Assembly: GCA_025758045.1 (NCBI GenBank) | Contig: CP107208.1 | Location: 2,170,001-2,234,000 of the forward strand | DNA length: 64,000 nt | From: Oscillospiraceae bacterium | GTDB lineage: Bacteria > Bacillota > Clostridia > Oscillospirales > Ruminococcaceae | Direction of reading: 5' to 3' | In this document: positions 53,271-62,004 of the stretch, one piece after another | Layout of the letters: every line of letters starts with the position of its first letter | Numbering within the stretch: the stretch's first letter is position 1 | Program-made: the position numbers and the translations under genes | Notes under the pieces: generated by a model | Told to the model about the DNA's origin: nothing | The model's input: only the letters and a program-made list of their open reading frames with translations | Database searches by the model: none

Positions 53271-54131
53271 ATGGGAGCAAGTATTATTGACGGTAAGGCA
53301 TTGGCCGCTGCCACCAAGGCTGAGGCCGCCGAGAAGGTCACCTCACTGAAAGCCCAGGGCGTCAACCCCTGCCTGGCGGTCATTCTGGTGGGCGAAAACC
53401 CCGCCAGCCAGGTGTATGTGCGCGGTAAGATCAACGATTGTGCCCAGTGCGGCATCGAGAGCCGCAGCATCAATCTGCCCGCCGATACCACGCAGGAGAC
53501 CCTGCTGGCCGAGGTGAAGAAGCTGGCCGACGACCCCGCCGTACACGGTATCCTGGTCCAGCTGCCCCTGCCGGAGCAGATCGACGAGAAGGCCGTCATC
53601 GACGCCATACCGCCGGAGAAGGATGTGGACGGTTTCTCGCCCATCAACGTGGGCCGCATGCAGATCGGCGAGCCCTGCTATCTGCCCTGCACCCCGGCAG
53701 GCTGCATCCGCATGATCGAGACCACCGGCACCGAGATCGCCGGTAAAAATGCCGTGGTCATCGGCCGCTCCAACATCGTGGGCAAGCCCGCCGCGCTGCT
53801 GCTGCTGGCCAAGAACGCCACCGTCACCATCTGCCACTCCAAGACCAAGAACCTGAAAGAGGTCTGCGCCGCCGCCGATATTTTGGTGGCCGCCGTGGGC
53901 CGCGAGGGCTTTGTCACCGGCGATATGGTCAAGCCCGGCGCTGTTGTCATCGACGTGGGCATCAACCGCGGCGCTGACGGCAAGCTGCACGGCGACGTCA
54001 ATTTTGCCGAGGCCGGCGAGAAGGCCGGTTACATCACCCCGGTGCCCGGCGGCGTTGGCCCCATGACCCGCGCCATGCTGATGCTGAACACCGTGGAAGC
54101 CGCCGCCCGCCAGAGCGGCAAGACCCTTTGA
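53271..54131 (+). CDS. folD: Methylenetetrahydrofolate dehydrogenase/cyclohydrolase
   Basis: This bifunctional enzyme converts 5,10-methylene-THF to 10-formyl-THF via methenyl-THF. The 286-residue protein has the catalytic Tyr/Lys region SQVYVRGKINDCAQCGI, then VQLPLPEQID and DGFSPINVGR, and the cofactor motif VVIGRSNIVGKPAALLLL, followed by PVPGGVGPMTRAMLM. ATG at 53271 follows GAAAGAGGGA; the frame is open further upstream without a ribosome site. Confidence 0.96.
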   Translation: MGASIIDGKALAAATKAEAAEKVTSLKAQGVNPCLAVILVGENPASQVYVRGKINDCAQCGIESRSINLPADTTQETLLAEVKKLADDPAVHGILVQLPLPEQIDEKAVIDAIPPEKDVDGFSPINVGRMQIGEPCYLPCTPAGCIRMIETTGTEIAGKNAVVIGRSNIVGKPAALLLLAKNATVTICHSKTKNLKEVCAAADILVAAVGREGFVTGDMVKPGAVVIDVGINRGADGKLHGDVNFAEAGEKAGYITPVPGGVGPMTRAMLMLNTVEAAARQSGKTL

Positions 54132-54167
54132 TTTCGAAGAATTTGCTGTAAAATCGCCCAAAAAGCC

Positions 54168-54196
54168 TTGACAAGCCAGCAAGGCTATGGTATTAT
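54168..54196 (+). promoter_or_regulatory. Promoter of the rplU-rpmA-obgE genes
   Basis: TTGACA (54168-54173) and TATTAT (54191-54196) are 17 nt apart. The resulting leader of about 85 nt (54203-54289) is the right size and place for an L21 leader RNA, though I did not match its consensus. Confidence 0.78.
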
Positions 54197-54289
54197 ACTA
54201 GAGCCGCTTGGTATGGGCTCTACAAGTGTGTGCTTTTATAGGTGCAACGCCCTACTGTCCAGCGAGACTTATTGAAAGAGGTTATCCAC

Positions 54290-54601
54290 ATGTACGCAGT
54301 TATCAAAACCGGTGGCAAGCAGTACAGCGTTAAGGTCGGCGACGTCGTTTACGTCGAGAAGCTGAACGCTGAGGCTGATACCGAAGTCACCTTCGATCAG
54401 GTTCTCGCCGTTGGCGAGGAGGGCTCTGTCAAGGTCGGCGCTCCCGTTGTTGAGGGCGCTACCGTTGTGGCCAAGGTCGTCAAGAACGGCAAGGGCAAGA
54501 AGCTCAACATCCTGACCTATCGTCCCAAGAAGGGCAGCATGGTCCGCAAGGGTCATCGTCAGCCCTACACCAAGGTGGAAATCACCGCGATCAACGGCTA
54601 A
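54290..54601 (+). CDS. rplU: 50S ribosomal protein L21
   Basis: This 103-residue protein matches L21 over its full length: MYAVIKTGGKQYSVKVGDVV at the start, and YRPKKGSMVRKGHRQPYTKV near the end. GAAAGAGG precedes the ATG. rpmA begins only 14 nt after the stop. The small prp/ysxB gene usually found here in Firmicutes is absent. Confidence 0.97.
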   Translation: MYAVIKTGGKQYSVKVGDVVYVEKLNAEADTEVTFDQVLAVGEEGSVKVGAPVVEGATVVAKVVKNGKGKKLNILTYRPKKGSMVRKGHRQPYTKVEITAING

Positions 54602-54615
54602 GGAGGTAAATCACA

Positions 54616-54867
54616 ATGGCACATAAGAAAGGCGTAGGTTCTACCAAGAACGGTCGTGATTCCGAGTCCAAGCGCCTCGGCGTCAAGCGCGGCGACGGTC
54701 AGTTCGTTCTGGCCGGCAACATCCTGGTCCGTCAGCGCGGCACCCACATCCATCCGGGTGAGGGCGTCGGCATCGGCAGCGATGACACCCTGTTCGCTCT
54801 GGTCGATGGTCGCGTTCACTTCGAGCGCGTTGGCCGTGACCGCAAGCGCTGCACGGTCAAGCAGTAA
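54616..54867 (+). CDS. rpmA: 50S ribosomal protein L27 (no N-terminal extension)
   Basis: This 83-residue L27 starts directly MAHKKGVGSTKNGRDSESKR. Most Firmicutes L27 proteins carry a short N-terminal extension that the Prp protease removes. Here there is no extension, and no prp gene lies between rplU and rpmA. AAGGAGG lies eight to ten bases before the ATG, so the start is secure. Confidence 0.97.
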   Translation: MAHKKGVGSTKNGRDSESKRLGVKRGDGQFVLAGNILVRQRGTHIHPGEGVGIGSDDTLFALVDGRVHFERVGRDRKRCTVKQ

Positions 54868-54877
54868 AAGAACCGTT

Positions 54878-54908
54878 CGGGCGGGCCATTTCGGCTCGCT
54901 CGTTTTTT
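54878..54908 (+). terminator. Terminator/attenuator between rpmA and obgE
   Basis: CGGGCGGGCC and GGCTCGCTCG pair with two G-T wobbles, followed by TTTTTT. Some readthrough into obgE is expected. Confidence 0.75.
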
Positions 54909-54938
54909 GTAACGGGCTATTTTTTAACGAGGTAACAC

Positions 54939-56222
54939 ATGGCAACCAGTAATTTTATTGATACCGCGACCATCTGGCTGCATGCCGGCAAGGGCGGCGA
55001 CGGCGCGGTGACCTTCCACCGCGAAAAATTCGTGGCGGCTGGCGGCCCGGACGGCGGCGACGGCGGTCGCGGCGGTGACATCATTTTTGTCGCCGACGAC
55101 AACCTCTCCACCCTGATGGACTTCCGCTACAAGCGTAAGTACACCGCAGCCGACGGCGAAAACGGCCGCGCCAAGCGCCAGAGCGGCGCCGACGCCGATG
55201 ACCTGGTCATCCGCGTGCCTCGCGGCACTGTGCTGAAAGAAGCCGAGACCGGCCTGGTCGTGGCTGACCTTTCCGGTTCCGAGCCGGTGGTGGTCGCCCG
55301 CGGCGGCCGCGGCGGCTGGGGCAATAGCCATTTTGCCACCCCCACCCGCCAGATCCCCAAGTTTGCCAAGCCCGGCCTGCCCGGCGAGGATATGCACCTG
55401 CAGCTGGAGCTGAAGGTCATCGCGGATGTGGGCCTGATCGGCTTCCCCAATGTAGGCAAGTCCACCCTCATCAGCATCATCTCGGCCGCCCGTCCCAAGA
55501 TCGCCAACTATCATTTCACCACCCTGACCCCAGTGCTGGGCGTGGTGCGCGTCGGCCCGGAGCAGAGCTTTGTCTGCGCCGATATTCCCGGCCTGATCGA
55601 GGGCGCTGCCGAGGGCGTTGGCCTGGGCCACGACTTCCTGCGCCATGTTGAGCGCTGCCGTCTGCTGCTGCACGTGGTGGATGTTTCCGGCTGCGAGGGC
55701 CGCGACCCCAAGGCGGACTTTGAGCAGATCAACCACGAACTGGCCGGTTTCAGCGCCGAGCTGGCCGACCGCCCGCAGATCGTGCTGGGCAACAAGTGCG
55801 ACATTGCCACCCCGGAACAGGTGGAGGAGTTCAAGAACTATATCGAGGCTAAGGGTCTGACCTTCCTGCCCATCTCCGCCGCCACCCGCCAGGGCGTGGA
55901 CAACCTGCCCGCACTGGTCTACAACCGCCTGAAGGATCTGCCCCCGGTCAAGGTTTACGAGGCCGAGTACAAGCGCCCGGACAAGAGCGCCATGCCGACC
56001 CGCCCCTTCACCGTGACCCGCACCGGCGATCACGAGTTTACCGTGGATGCCCCCTGGCTGGAGCGCATCCTGGCCGGCACCAACGTCGAGGACTACGAGA
56101 GCCTGCAGTACTTCCAGACACAGCTGGGTGACTCCGGCATCCTGGACGAGCTGGTGGCCCAGGGCGTTGAGGAAGAGGACACCATCAAGATTGGTGAATA
56201 TGAGTTTGACTACTTGTACTAA
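54939..56222 (+). CDS. obgE: GTPase Obg
   Basis: This 427-residue ribosome-associated GTPase has an N-terminal glycine-rich Obg fold (HAGKGGDGAVTFHREKF, GGPDGGDGGRGGDI), then a G domain with GFPNVGKST, DIPGLIEGAAEG and NKCD, and a C-terminal OCT domain (LERILAGTNVEDYESL). It lies downstream of rplU and rpmA in the usual order. GAGG precedes the ATG. Confidence 0.97.
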   Translation: MATSNFIDTATIWLHAGKGGDGAVTFHREKFVAAGGPDGGDGGRGGDIIFVADDNLSTLMDFRYKRKYTAADGENGRAKRQSGADADDLVIRVPRGTVLKEAETGLVVADLSGSEPVVVARGGRGGWGNSHFATPTRQIPKFAKPGLPGEDMHLQLELKVIADVGLIGFPNVGKSTLISIISAARPKIANYHFTTLTPVLGVVRVGPEQSFVCADIPGLIEGAAEGVGLGHDFLRHVERCRLLLHVVDVSGCEGRDPKADFEQINHELAGFSAELADRPQIVLGNKCDIATPEQVEEFKNYIEAKGLTFLPISAATRQGVDNLPALVYNRLKDLPPVKVYEAEYKRPDKSAMPTRPFTVTRTGDHEFTVDAPWLERILAGTNVEDYESLQYFQTQLGDSGILDELVAQGVEEEDTIKIGEYEFDYLY

Positions 56223-56239
56223 AGTAGTGCGGATAGAAT

Positions 56240-56644
56240 ATGCTGTTTGAAACAAAATCTGAAGTGGACATCCACGAAATGTCCCCGCTGGCGCTGGCCT
56301 TTGTGGGCGATGCGGTGCTGGAACTGCTGGTTCGCGCCCGCCTGGTGGGCACCACCCGCCTGCAGCCAAACCGGCTGCACACAGTAGCCACCCATTACGT
56401 CAGCGCCCACGCCCAGAATCTGGAGCTGGCGGTGATCGAGCCGATGCTGACCGATGCCGAGGCCGCCGTGCTGCGCCGGGGCAAAAACGCCAGCAAGGCC
56501 ACGGTGGCCAAGCACGCCACCGTGCAGGAGTACCGCGCCTCTACGGGCTTTGAGTGCCTGCTGGGCTGGCTTTACCTGCAGGGCCGCAACGACCGCATCC
56601 AGGAATTGTTCGATGCCCTGTGGGAAGGGTACCAGCCGGAATAA
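56240..56644 (+). CDS. mrnC: Mini-ribonuclease 3
   Basis: This 134-residue protein is an RNase III catalytic domain without a dsRNA-binding domain. The signature is MSPLALAFVGDAVLELLVRA, and the C-terminal part has FECLLGWLYLQGRNDRIQEL with the conserved glutamate. MrnC matures 23S rRNA ends in Firmicutes. It lies 17 nt after obgE. Confidence 0.92.
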   Translation: MLFETKSEVDIHEMSPLALAFVGDAVLELLVRARLVGTTRLQPNRLHTVATHYVSAHAQNLELAVIEPMLTDAEAAVLRRGKNASKATVAKHATVQEYRASTGFECLLGWLYLQGRNDRIQELFDALWEGYQPE

Positions 56645-56660
56645 AGCGGATACCCTTTCC

Positions 56661-56734
56661 GTAGGGGCCGATGCTCGTCATCGGCCCGTTAGGCCGCCGC
56701 TGTCTTGCGGGGCGATGCAAGTATCGCCCCCTGC
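56661..56734. repeat. Dispersed GTAGGGG...CCCG palindrome, copy 4 (tandem)
   Basis: Two related palindromes stand side by side: GTAGGGGCCGATGC with CATCGGCCCG (56661-56688), and GCGGGGCGATGC with GTATCGCCCC (56707-56731). They fill the gap between mrnC and the small repeat-protein gene. Confidence 0.65.
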
Positions 56735-56788
56735 CTATAACACGGCAGAGTCACTTTATGTACCCGCGCCATCACGGCGCGGCCCGCC

Positions 56789-56908
56789 TCACTTGCTGTT
56801 TTTGCTGTCGGTGGTATTGGTGGTGCGGTTCGTGGTCTTCTGCTGGGTACGGTTGGTCGTTTTCTGGGTAGAGCGGTTGGTCGTATTGTTTGTCTGATTC
56901 TTTGCCAT
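56789..56908 (-). CDS. Small Asn/Thr-rich protein made of an eight-residue repeat
   Basis: This 39-residue protein is read from ATG at 56908, which has AAAGGAG upstream, to TGA at 56789. After MAKNQTNN it consists of three consecutive octads, TTNRSTQK, TTNRTQQK and TTNRTTNT, and ends TDSKNSK. It is very hydrophilic and basic and has no hydrophobic segment. I do not recognise a family; short Asn/Thr-rich proteins of this kind are seen in spore-forming Clostridia. It is divergent from the rRNA methyltransferase gene. Confidence 0.7.
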   Translation of the reverse strand: MAKNQTNNTTNRSTQKTTNRTQQKTTNRTTNTTDSKNSK

Positions 56909-57013
56909 AGGTGGTTGACTCCTTTCTGAAGTTCGCAAGTAAAAAGCGATCTGCGGTTCTGGCCGCAAAGGTAGTTTGCCCGCCCATGGCTTTTTTATGC
57001 AAAGGGGAAACGT

Positions 57014-58381
57014 ATGCAATTTCCTGCTGATTTTACCGCGCGGGAGCAAGCACTGCTGGGCCCGCGCTTTGCGGAGCTGTACGCCTACGCCACGCCGCAG
57101 CCTGCCCGCGGGGTAACGGTCAACGGTCTGCGCTGCACGCCGGAGTGGTTCGCCGCCCATGCGGATTTCGCCGCTGCGCTGTCGCCGTTCTGCCCCACGG
57201 CCTTTACCACCGCGCCGGACTTTAAGCCCGGCCGCCATCCCTGGCACCACGCGGGGGTGTTCTATGCCCAGGAGCCCAGCGCTTCGGCCCCGGCTGCGCT
57301 GCTGGATGTACACCCCGGCATGAAGGTGGCGGACCTTTGCGCCGCCCCGGGCGGCAAGACCAGCCAGCTGGCGGAGGCTCTGCAGGGGCAGGGCTTGCTG
57401 TTGGCCAACGAGTTTGTGGCTGCCCGTGCCGAGATCCTGCGCCAAAATCTGGAGCGCATGGGTGTGACCAACGCCGTCATCACCAATGAGGACACAGCCA
57501 ACCTGGCCAAGGCATTACCCGGCGTGTTTGACCGCGTGCTGGTGGATGCGCCCTGCTCCGGCGAGGGCATGTTCCGCAAGGAGCCGGTGGCTGCGACCCA
57601 GCATAATAACGCCCTGGTGGAACACTGCGCCGCACTGGGCGCGGAAATTCTGGAAAATGCCGCCGCAATGCTGGCCCCGGGCGGGGTGCTGGTCTACTCC
57701 ACCTGCACCTTTGCCCCGCAGGAGGACGAGGCCCAGATAGCGGCCTTCCTGGCCCGCCACCCGGAGTTTACCCTCTGTGACCTGAATGCCTGCGGCTTCG
57801 GCCGCCCCGGAGAGGAAAACCGTGCCCCCGGCTGCACCGACATCACCCGCTGCCGCCGCATCTGGCCTGCCGATGGAGGAGAGGGGCACTTTATGGCCAA
57901 GCTGAAGAAAAGCCCCGACGCCGAAGCCCCGGTCCCGGTGCGCGTGAAGCCCGGAAAACCGGCCAAGACGCCGCCCGAATGGCTGGATTTTGTCAAAACA
58001 ACTTTCCCGTTTTTGGCTGACCGCCCGCTGACGACGGCAGGGGATTGGCTGCTGCTGCCGGTGCCGGGCAGTGAGCTGCTGAACCTTTCCAAGCTGCGCA
58101 TCGTGCGCGGCGGCGTGCTGGCGGGCTCTGTGCTGAAAAAGCGGTTCCAGCCTGCCCATGCGCTGTTTATGGCCTACGGTGCCCGGTGCACGAACCGCGA
58201 GGAACTGACGCTGGACGACCCCCGCACAGCCGCCTGGCTGCGAGGCGAGGAAATCAACGCCGCAACGGCACAAAACGGCTGGTGCGCGGTGCTGGTGGAT
58301 GGCTTCCCGCTGGGCGGGGGGAAGGCAAGCAGTGGGCGCATCAAAAACCACTACCCCAAAGGCCTGCGCAGCCTGCAATAA
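57014..58381 (+). CDS. RsmF/RsmB-like rRNA (cytosine-C5) methyltransferase
   Basis: This 455-residue NOL1/NOP2/Sun family enzyme has the SAM motif VADLCAAPGGKTSQLAEAL and the two catalytic cysteines in VDAPCSGEGMF and YSTCTFAPQEDE. The C-terminal extension after about residue 310 (an RsmF-type PUA-like domain) supports a YebU/RsmF-like rather than RsmB-like protein. It probably makes m5C in 16S rRNA. AAAGGGG lies upstream of the ATG. Confidence 0.9.
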   Translation: MQFPADFTAREQALLGPRFAELYAYATPQPARGVTVNGLRCTPEWFAAHADFAAALSPFCPTAFTTAPDFKPGRHPWHHAGVFYAQEPSASAPAALLDVHPGMKVADLCAAPGGKTSQLAEALQGQGLLLANEFVAARAEILRQNLERMGVTNAVITNEDTANLAKALPGVFDRVLVDAPCSGEGMFRKEPVAATQHNNALVEHCAALGAEILENAAAMLAPGGVLVYSTCTFAPQEDEAQIAAFLARHPEFTLCDLNACGFGRPGEENRAPGCTDITRCRRIWPADGGEGHFMAKLKKSPDAEAPVPVRVKPGKPAKTPPEWLDFVKTTFPFLADRPLTTAGDWLLLPVPGSELLNLSKLRIVRGGVLAGSVLKKRFQPAHALFMAYGARCTNREELTLDDPRTAAWLRGEEINAATAQNGWCAVLVDGFPLGGGKASSGRIKNHYPKGLRSLQ

Positions 58382-58385
58382 GGGC

Positions 58386-58414
58386 TTGAAAAGCACGCAG
58401 GGGTGTGCTATAAT
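58386..58414 (+). promoter_or_regulatory. Promoter of yebC
   Basis: TTGAAA (58386-58391) and a perfect TATAAT (58409-58414) are 17 nt apart. The leader of about 95 nt includes a palindrome-like CGCCGGGTCATGCGGCGC. Confidence 0.78.
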
Positions 58415-58515
58415 ATCTTATTGGTAATATCGGTAACGCCGGGTCATGCGGCGCTGCCTCATCGGATGGCCCGGCAAGGGCGCCGAGTGAATACAAACTT
58501 AGGGGGAACGTATCC

Positions 58516-59253
58516 ATGTCTGGACATAGCAAATGGAACAATATCAAGCGTAAAAAGGAAAAGACCGACGGCGCCCGCGCTAAAGTCTTTACCAAAATCG
58601 GCCGCGAGATCGCCGTTGCCGTTAAGGAAGGCGGCGGCAACCCCGCTTCCAACTCCAAGCTGGCGGCTCTGATCGCCAAGGCTAAGGCCAACAGCGTGCC
58701 CAACGATAACATCCAGCGTATCATCAAGCGCGCCGAGGGCGGCGACAAGACCGAGTACGAAGCAATGACCTACGAGGGCTACGGCCCCGGCGGCATCGCT
58801 GTCATGGTCGAGACCCTGACCGACAACCGCAACCGTACCGCTGCCAATATGCGCCACTACTTTGATAAGTTCGGCGGCAATCTGGGCCAGATGGGCTGCG
58901 TCAGCTTCATGTTCACCCAGAAGGGCGTCATCGTCGTCGACCTGGAGGACAAGGACCCCGACCAGCTGATGATGGACGCACTGGACGCCGGTGCTGACGA
59001 CTTCGATGCAGGCGAAGACGCCGCCGAGGTCGTCACCAGCCCCGAGAACTTCACCGCCGTGTGCGAGGCTCTCGAGAAGAAGGGCTACACCTTCGTTTCC
59101 GCTGATGTCGCCATGGTGCCTTCCACCACCACCACCCTGACCGATCCCGACCAGCTGGTGCAGATGGGCAAGCTGCTGGATGCCCTGGACGACGATGACG
59201 ATGTCCAGAACGCATGGCACAGCCTGGAGAACGAGGAAGACCTCGACCGCTAA
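58516..59253 (+). CDS. yebC: YebC/PmpR family protein
   Basis: This 245-residue protein matches the YebC family over its full length. The start is MSGHSKWNNIKRKKEKTDGA, and EGYGPGGIAVMVETLTDN and NRTAANMRHYFDKFGGNLGQ are diagnostic. Family members are described as transcriptional regulators, and some as translation factors that help ribosomes through proline runs. TTAGGGGG precedes the ATG. Confidence 0.96.
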   Translation: MSGHSKWNNIKRKKEKTDGARAKVFTKIGREIAVAVKEGGGNPASNSKLAALIAKAKANSVPNDNIQRIIKRAEGGDKTEYEAMTYEGYGPGGIAVMVETLTDNRNRTAANMRHYFDKFGGNLGQMGCVSFMFTQKGVIVVDLEDKDPDQLMMDALDAGADDFDAGEDAAEVVTSPENFTAVCEALEKKGYTFVSADVAMVPSTTTTLTDPDQLVQMGKLLDALDDDDDVQNAWHSLENEEDLDR

Positions 59254-59332
59254 AAACGACCCTGAAGAGAGTGAAGTGACCCTTTGCTCTCTTTTCTTTT
59301 TAATGCAGCTACGCTGAAAAGGAGGCGACCCC

Positions 59333-60967
59333 ATGTCGGAACCGCTTTGCCCACACTGCCTGCAGCCCCTGCGGGGCCGTTACGAGGGAAACTGCCCCCA
59401 CTGCGGGCGCTCGCTGGAGAACCGCAACCCGGAGGGCGCCCTGCCGCTGGGCACCCAGCTGGCGGGCAGGTACACCATCGGCACCTATTTGAGCGCCGAC
59501 GGTGATGGCCTGGCTTACCGCGGCATTTTGAACGAGGAGAAGAAGTTCGTCCTCATCAAAGAGTATTTCCCCGTTACCCTTTGCAACGGCCGCAGCCCCG
59601 AGGGAGCGCTGATGCCCAAAGAGGGGAAAGAAGTGCTGTTCAAGACCAGCCGGATGGACTTTAAGGATCTGTACGACGATCTGCATAACCTCACCCCGGC
59701 CACCGGCCTGAACACCATCCTGGACGTGATGGAGGAAAACAACACCGTCTACGCTGTGGAGGAAAGCGAAAAGGGCATGACCCTGACGCATTATCTCAGC
59801 CTGCGCAGCCGCACACTGACCCCCGCCGAGGCCCGCACCCTGCTGCAGCCGGTGATGGAGGGGGTGGCGCTGCTGCACAAATCCGGCCTGATCCATCGTG
59901 GCATCTGCCCGGATAACATTTTGCTGCCCATCGACGGCACCGCCCGGCTGACCGGCTACGGCACGCTGGCTCTGCGCACCGGCGGCAGTGAGCTGAAAAG
60001 CCAGCTCTATCCCGGCTATGCCGCGCCGGAACAGTACTCGGCTGCCGAGTTCAGCGGCCGCTACACCGACGTGTATGCGCTGGCAGCAGTCTGCTATAAG
60101 ATGGTCACGGGGCAGACGCCTGTTGCCGCGCCCCAGCGCAAAGTGCGGGACAGTTTGGAATCCGCCCACAGCCTCGAGGCGGGCGTGCCGACCTGGTTCT
60201 CTCAGGTGTTGGCCTGTGCCCTGCGGCTGGACCCGGCGCGCCGGATGCAGACGGTGCCCGAACTGATGAGCGCCCTGACCGACCCCAACGTGGCCAACGC
60301 CATGTTTGAGCGGGGCGACAACCAGATCAGCACCCGCAAAATTATGGCAGTGTCGCTGGTGGTTATCTTTATTTTAGCGGTGCTGCTGTTCTGGAGCCTG
60401 CTGGGCAGCCGCAGCGATGACAAGCCGACCCCCATCTCCACGCCTGCCGAGAACAGCGAGGAGGGGGCCTCCAGCTATGAGGAGATCGAGACCATCCCCG
60501 ACCTGGTGGGCAAGCGCTACCTGACCGAAATCAAGGACAGCGACCTCTACGCGGGCTACCGCATCGTAATGACCGAGCAGAACTCCTCCGAGGTCGCTCA
60601 GGGCGTCGTCATCAGCCAGGACCCGCTGGCGGGCACGCTGAAGACCGAGGAAAACCAGATCATCCGGCTGGTGGTAAGCAAGGGGCCGAACCTGGTGGAA
60701 ATGCCCGACATCCTGGGCTTTACCCAGGCCAACGCCATTAAGCAGCTGGACGAGCGCGGCATCCAGTACCGCATGCAGGTCGTTGAGAATGACGGCACCT
60801 TCGCTGAGGGCTGCGTGGCCAAGACCGACGTGGTGGCCGGGACCAAGTTTGATGCCGGTAAGACCATCGTGAATGTGTTCATCGCCGGGGAACGGGATGA
60901 TACGCTGGTAGCCTCCACCGCCAGCTCCGAGGAAGAAACGGACAGCGGAGATAGCCAGGCGGAATAA
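59333..60967 (+). CDS. Membrane-bound PASTA pseudokinase with zinc ribbon
   Basis: This 544-residue protein has two CPHC zinc-ribbon knuckles at the N-terminus (residues 6-9 and 21-24), then a protein-kinase-like domain (about 38-315), one membrane helix (about 338-362) and two extracellular PASTA domains. The kinase domain keeps the ATP-binding lysine (LIKEYF) and the APEQY segment. The catalytic-loop aspartate is lost (HRGICPDNI instead of HRDxxPDNI), the DFG motif is replaced by TGYG, and the glycine-rich loop is irregular. It should therefore bind cell-wall fragments or partners without phosphorylating. AAGGAGG precedes the ATG. Confidence 0.88.
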   Translation: MSEPLCPHCLQPLRGRYEGNCPHCGRSLENRNPEGALPLGTQLAGRYTIGTYLSADGDGLAYRGILNEEKKFVLIKEYFPVTLCNGRSPEGALMPKEGKEVLFKTSRMDFKDLYDDLHNLTPATGLNTILDVMEENNTVYAVEESEKGMTLTHYLSLRSRTLTPAEARTLLQPVMEGVALLHKSGLIHRGICPDNILLPIDGTARLTGYGTLALRTGGSELKSQLYPGYAAPEQYSAAEFSGRYTDVYALAAVCYKMVTGQTPVAAPQRKVRDSLESAHSLEAGVPTWFSQVLACALRLDPARRMQTVPELMSALTDPNVANAMFERGDNQISTRKIMAVSLVVIFILAVLLFWSLLGSRSDDKPTPISTPAENSEEGASSYEEIETIPDLVGKRYLTEIKDSDLYAGYRIVMTEQNSSEVAQGVVISQDPLAGTLKTEENQIIRLVVSKGPNLVEMPDILGFTQANAIKQLDERGIQYRMQVVENDGTFAEGCVAKTDVVAGTKFDAGKTIVNVFIAGERDDTLVASTASSEEETDSGDSQAE

Positions 60968-60976
60968 AACAAAATG

Positions 60977-61012
60977 AAAGGGACTTTCTATGACGGAAAG
61001 TCCCTTTTGTTT
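60977..61012. terminator. Bidirectional terminator between the pseudokinase and dnaI genes
   Basis: AAAGGGACTTTC and GAAAGTCCCTTT pair over 12 bases. TTTTG follows on the plus strand and CATTTTG on the minus strand. Confidence 0.9.
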
Positions 61013-61035
61013 GTGTATTGATATATACTGCAGAA

Positions 61036-62001
61036 CTATCCCTGCTTCATCCGCTGGTCATCCCCCATAAACATGAACATCTTGCATCCGCCCAGCATGC
61101 GGCTGGCTACTTTTTCGGTGTAGCGGGCGGCAAAAACGCTTTGGTCGGTGATGTTGGTGGTGTAAATGGTGGGGCGCTCGGTCAGCATGCGGGTATTGAT
61201 CAGCTCATACAGCACGCTGATGGTCAGCGGGGTGATGTACTCGGTGCCCAGGTCATCCATGATCAGCAGGTCGGCTTCCTGGCAGGCGGTCAGCCACTCG
61301 TCGCCGCTGTTGTAGTCGAAGTGCTCGCGGCCCAGCCGGGCAGCCAGCGCGGCGGAACTGGTGTACAGCACGTCATGGCCGCCCTCCAGCACGGCGTCCG
61401 CAATGGCCAGCGCCAAGTGGGTCTTGCCCAGGCCGCTGCGGCCCATAAACAGCAGGTTCTTGCTTTTGCTGTTAAACTTAGCAGCGTAGTTTTTGCTCAA
61501 TTCCAGCAGCTTGGTCATGTAAGCGCGGGCGGTCACGCCAAACTCCGGCACCAGTGTGTCCGGGTAGCGGTTCACGTCAAAGGTGCTGAACTGGCACAGC
61601 CCCAGCGGGCTGGCGGCGTTGATCTCCTCCCGGCGCAGGCGGCGGGCCACGTCGGCCACACAGATGCAGGGCACACCGCCCCGCATGCCGGTGTCCTGGC
61701 ACAGCGGGCAGCGGAACTTGGGGGCAAAGGCTTCCTCGCTGAAACCGGCGGCCTGGGCGGCCTCGGCAGCGGCCTTGTCGGCGGCCTCTAAGGCTGCACG
61801 GGCGGCGTCCATATCGCCGCCCAAAGCGGCGGTGCGGGCTAACGAAAGCCCTGCCCGCATCTTGGCATCATCGGCAGCAGAAAGCGCCGGATTGGCGGCG
61901 TAGGCGGCGCGGCGGGCGGTCTCGGCCTGCATGACGGCATGCTGCCGCCGGGCTGCGATCTCCCGCTGGGCAGCGCGGAACAGTTCGTCTTTGGTGCGCA
62001 T
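61036..62001 (-). CDS. DnaI/DnaC-like helicase loader
   Basis: This 321-residue AAA+ ATPase has a long N-terminal helical region, a CPLCQDTG...CIC zinc-binding cluster (about residues 98-113) as in DnaI, Walker A in MGRSGLGKTHLALAIA, Walker B in LLIMDDLGTE, and sensor sequence IYTTNI with a C-terminal arginine finger region (SRMLGGCKM). It lies three bases after the DnaD-domain gene, the usual Clostridia arrangement for loading the replicative helicase. Confidence 0.9.
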   Translation of the reverse strand: MRTKDELFRAAQREIAARRQHAVMQAETARRAAYAANPALSAADDAKMRAGLSLARTAALGGDMDAARAALEAADKAAAEAAQAAGFSEEAFAPKFRCPLCQDTGMRGGVPCICVADVARRLRREEINAASPLGLCQFSTFDVNRYPDTLVPEFGVTARAYMTKLLELSKNYAAKFNSKSKNLLFMGRSGLGKTHLALAIADAVLEGGHDVLYTSSAALAARLGREHFDYNSGDEWLTACQEADLLIMDDLGTEYITPLTISVLYELINTRMLTERPTIYTTNITDQSVFAARYTEKVASRMLGGCKMFMFMGDDQRMKQG

Positions 62002-62004
62002 GGG

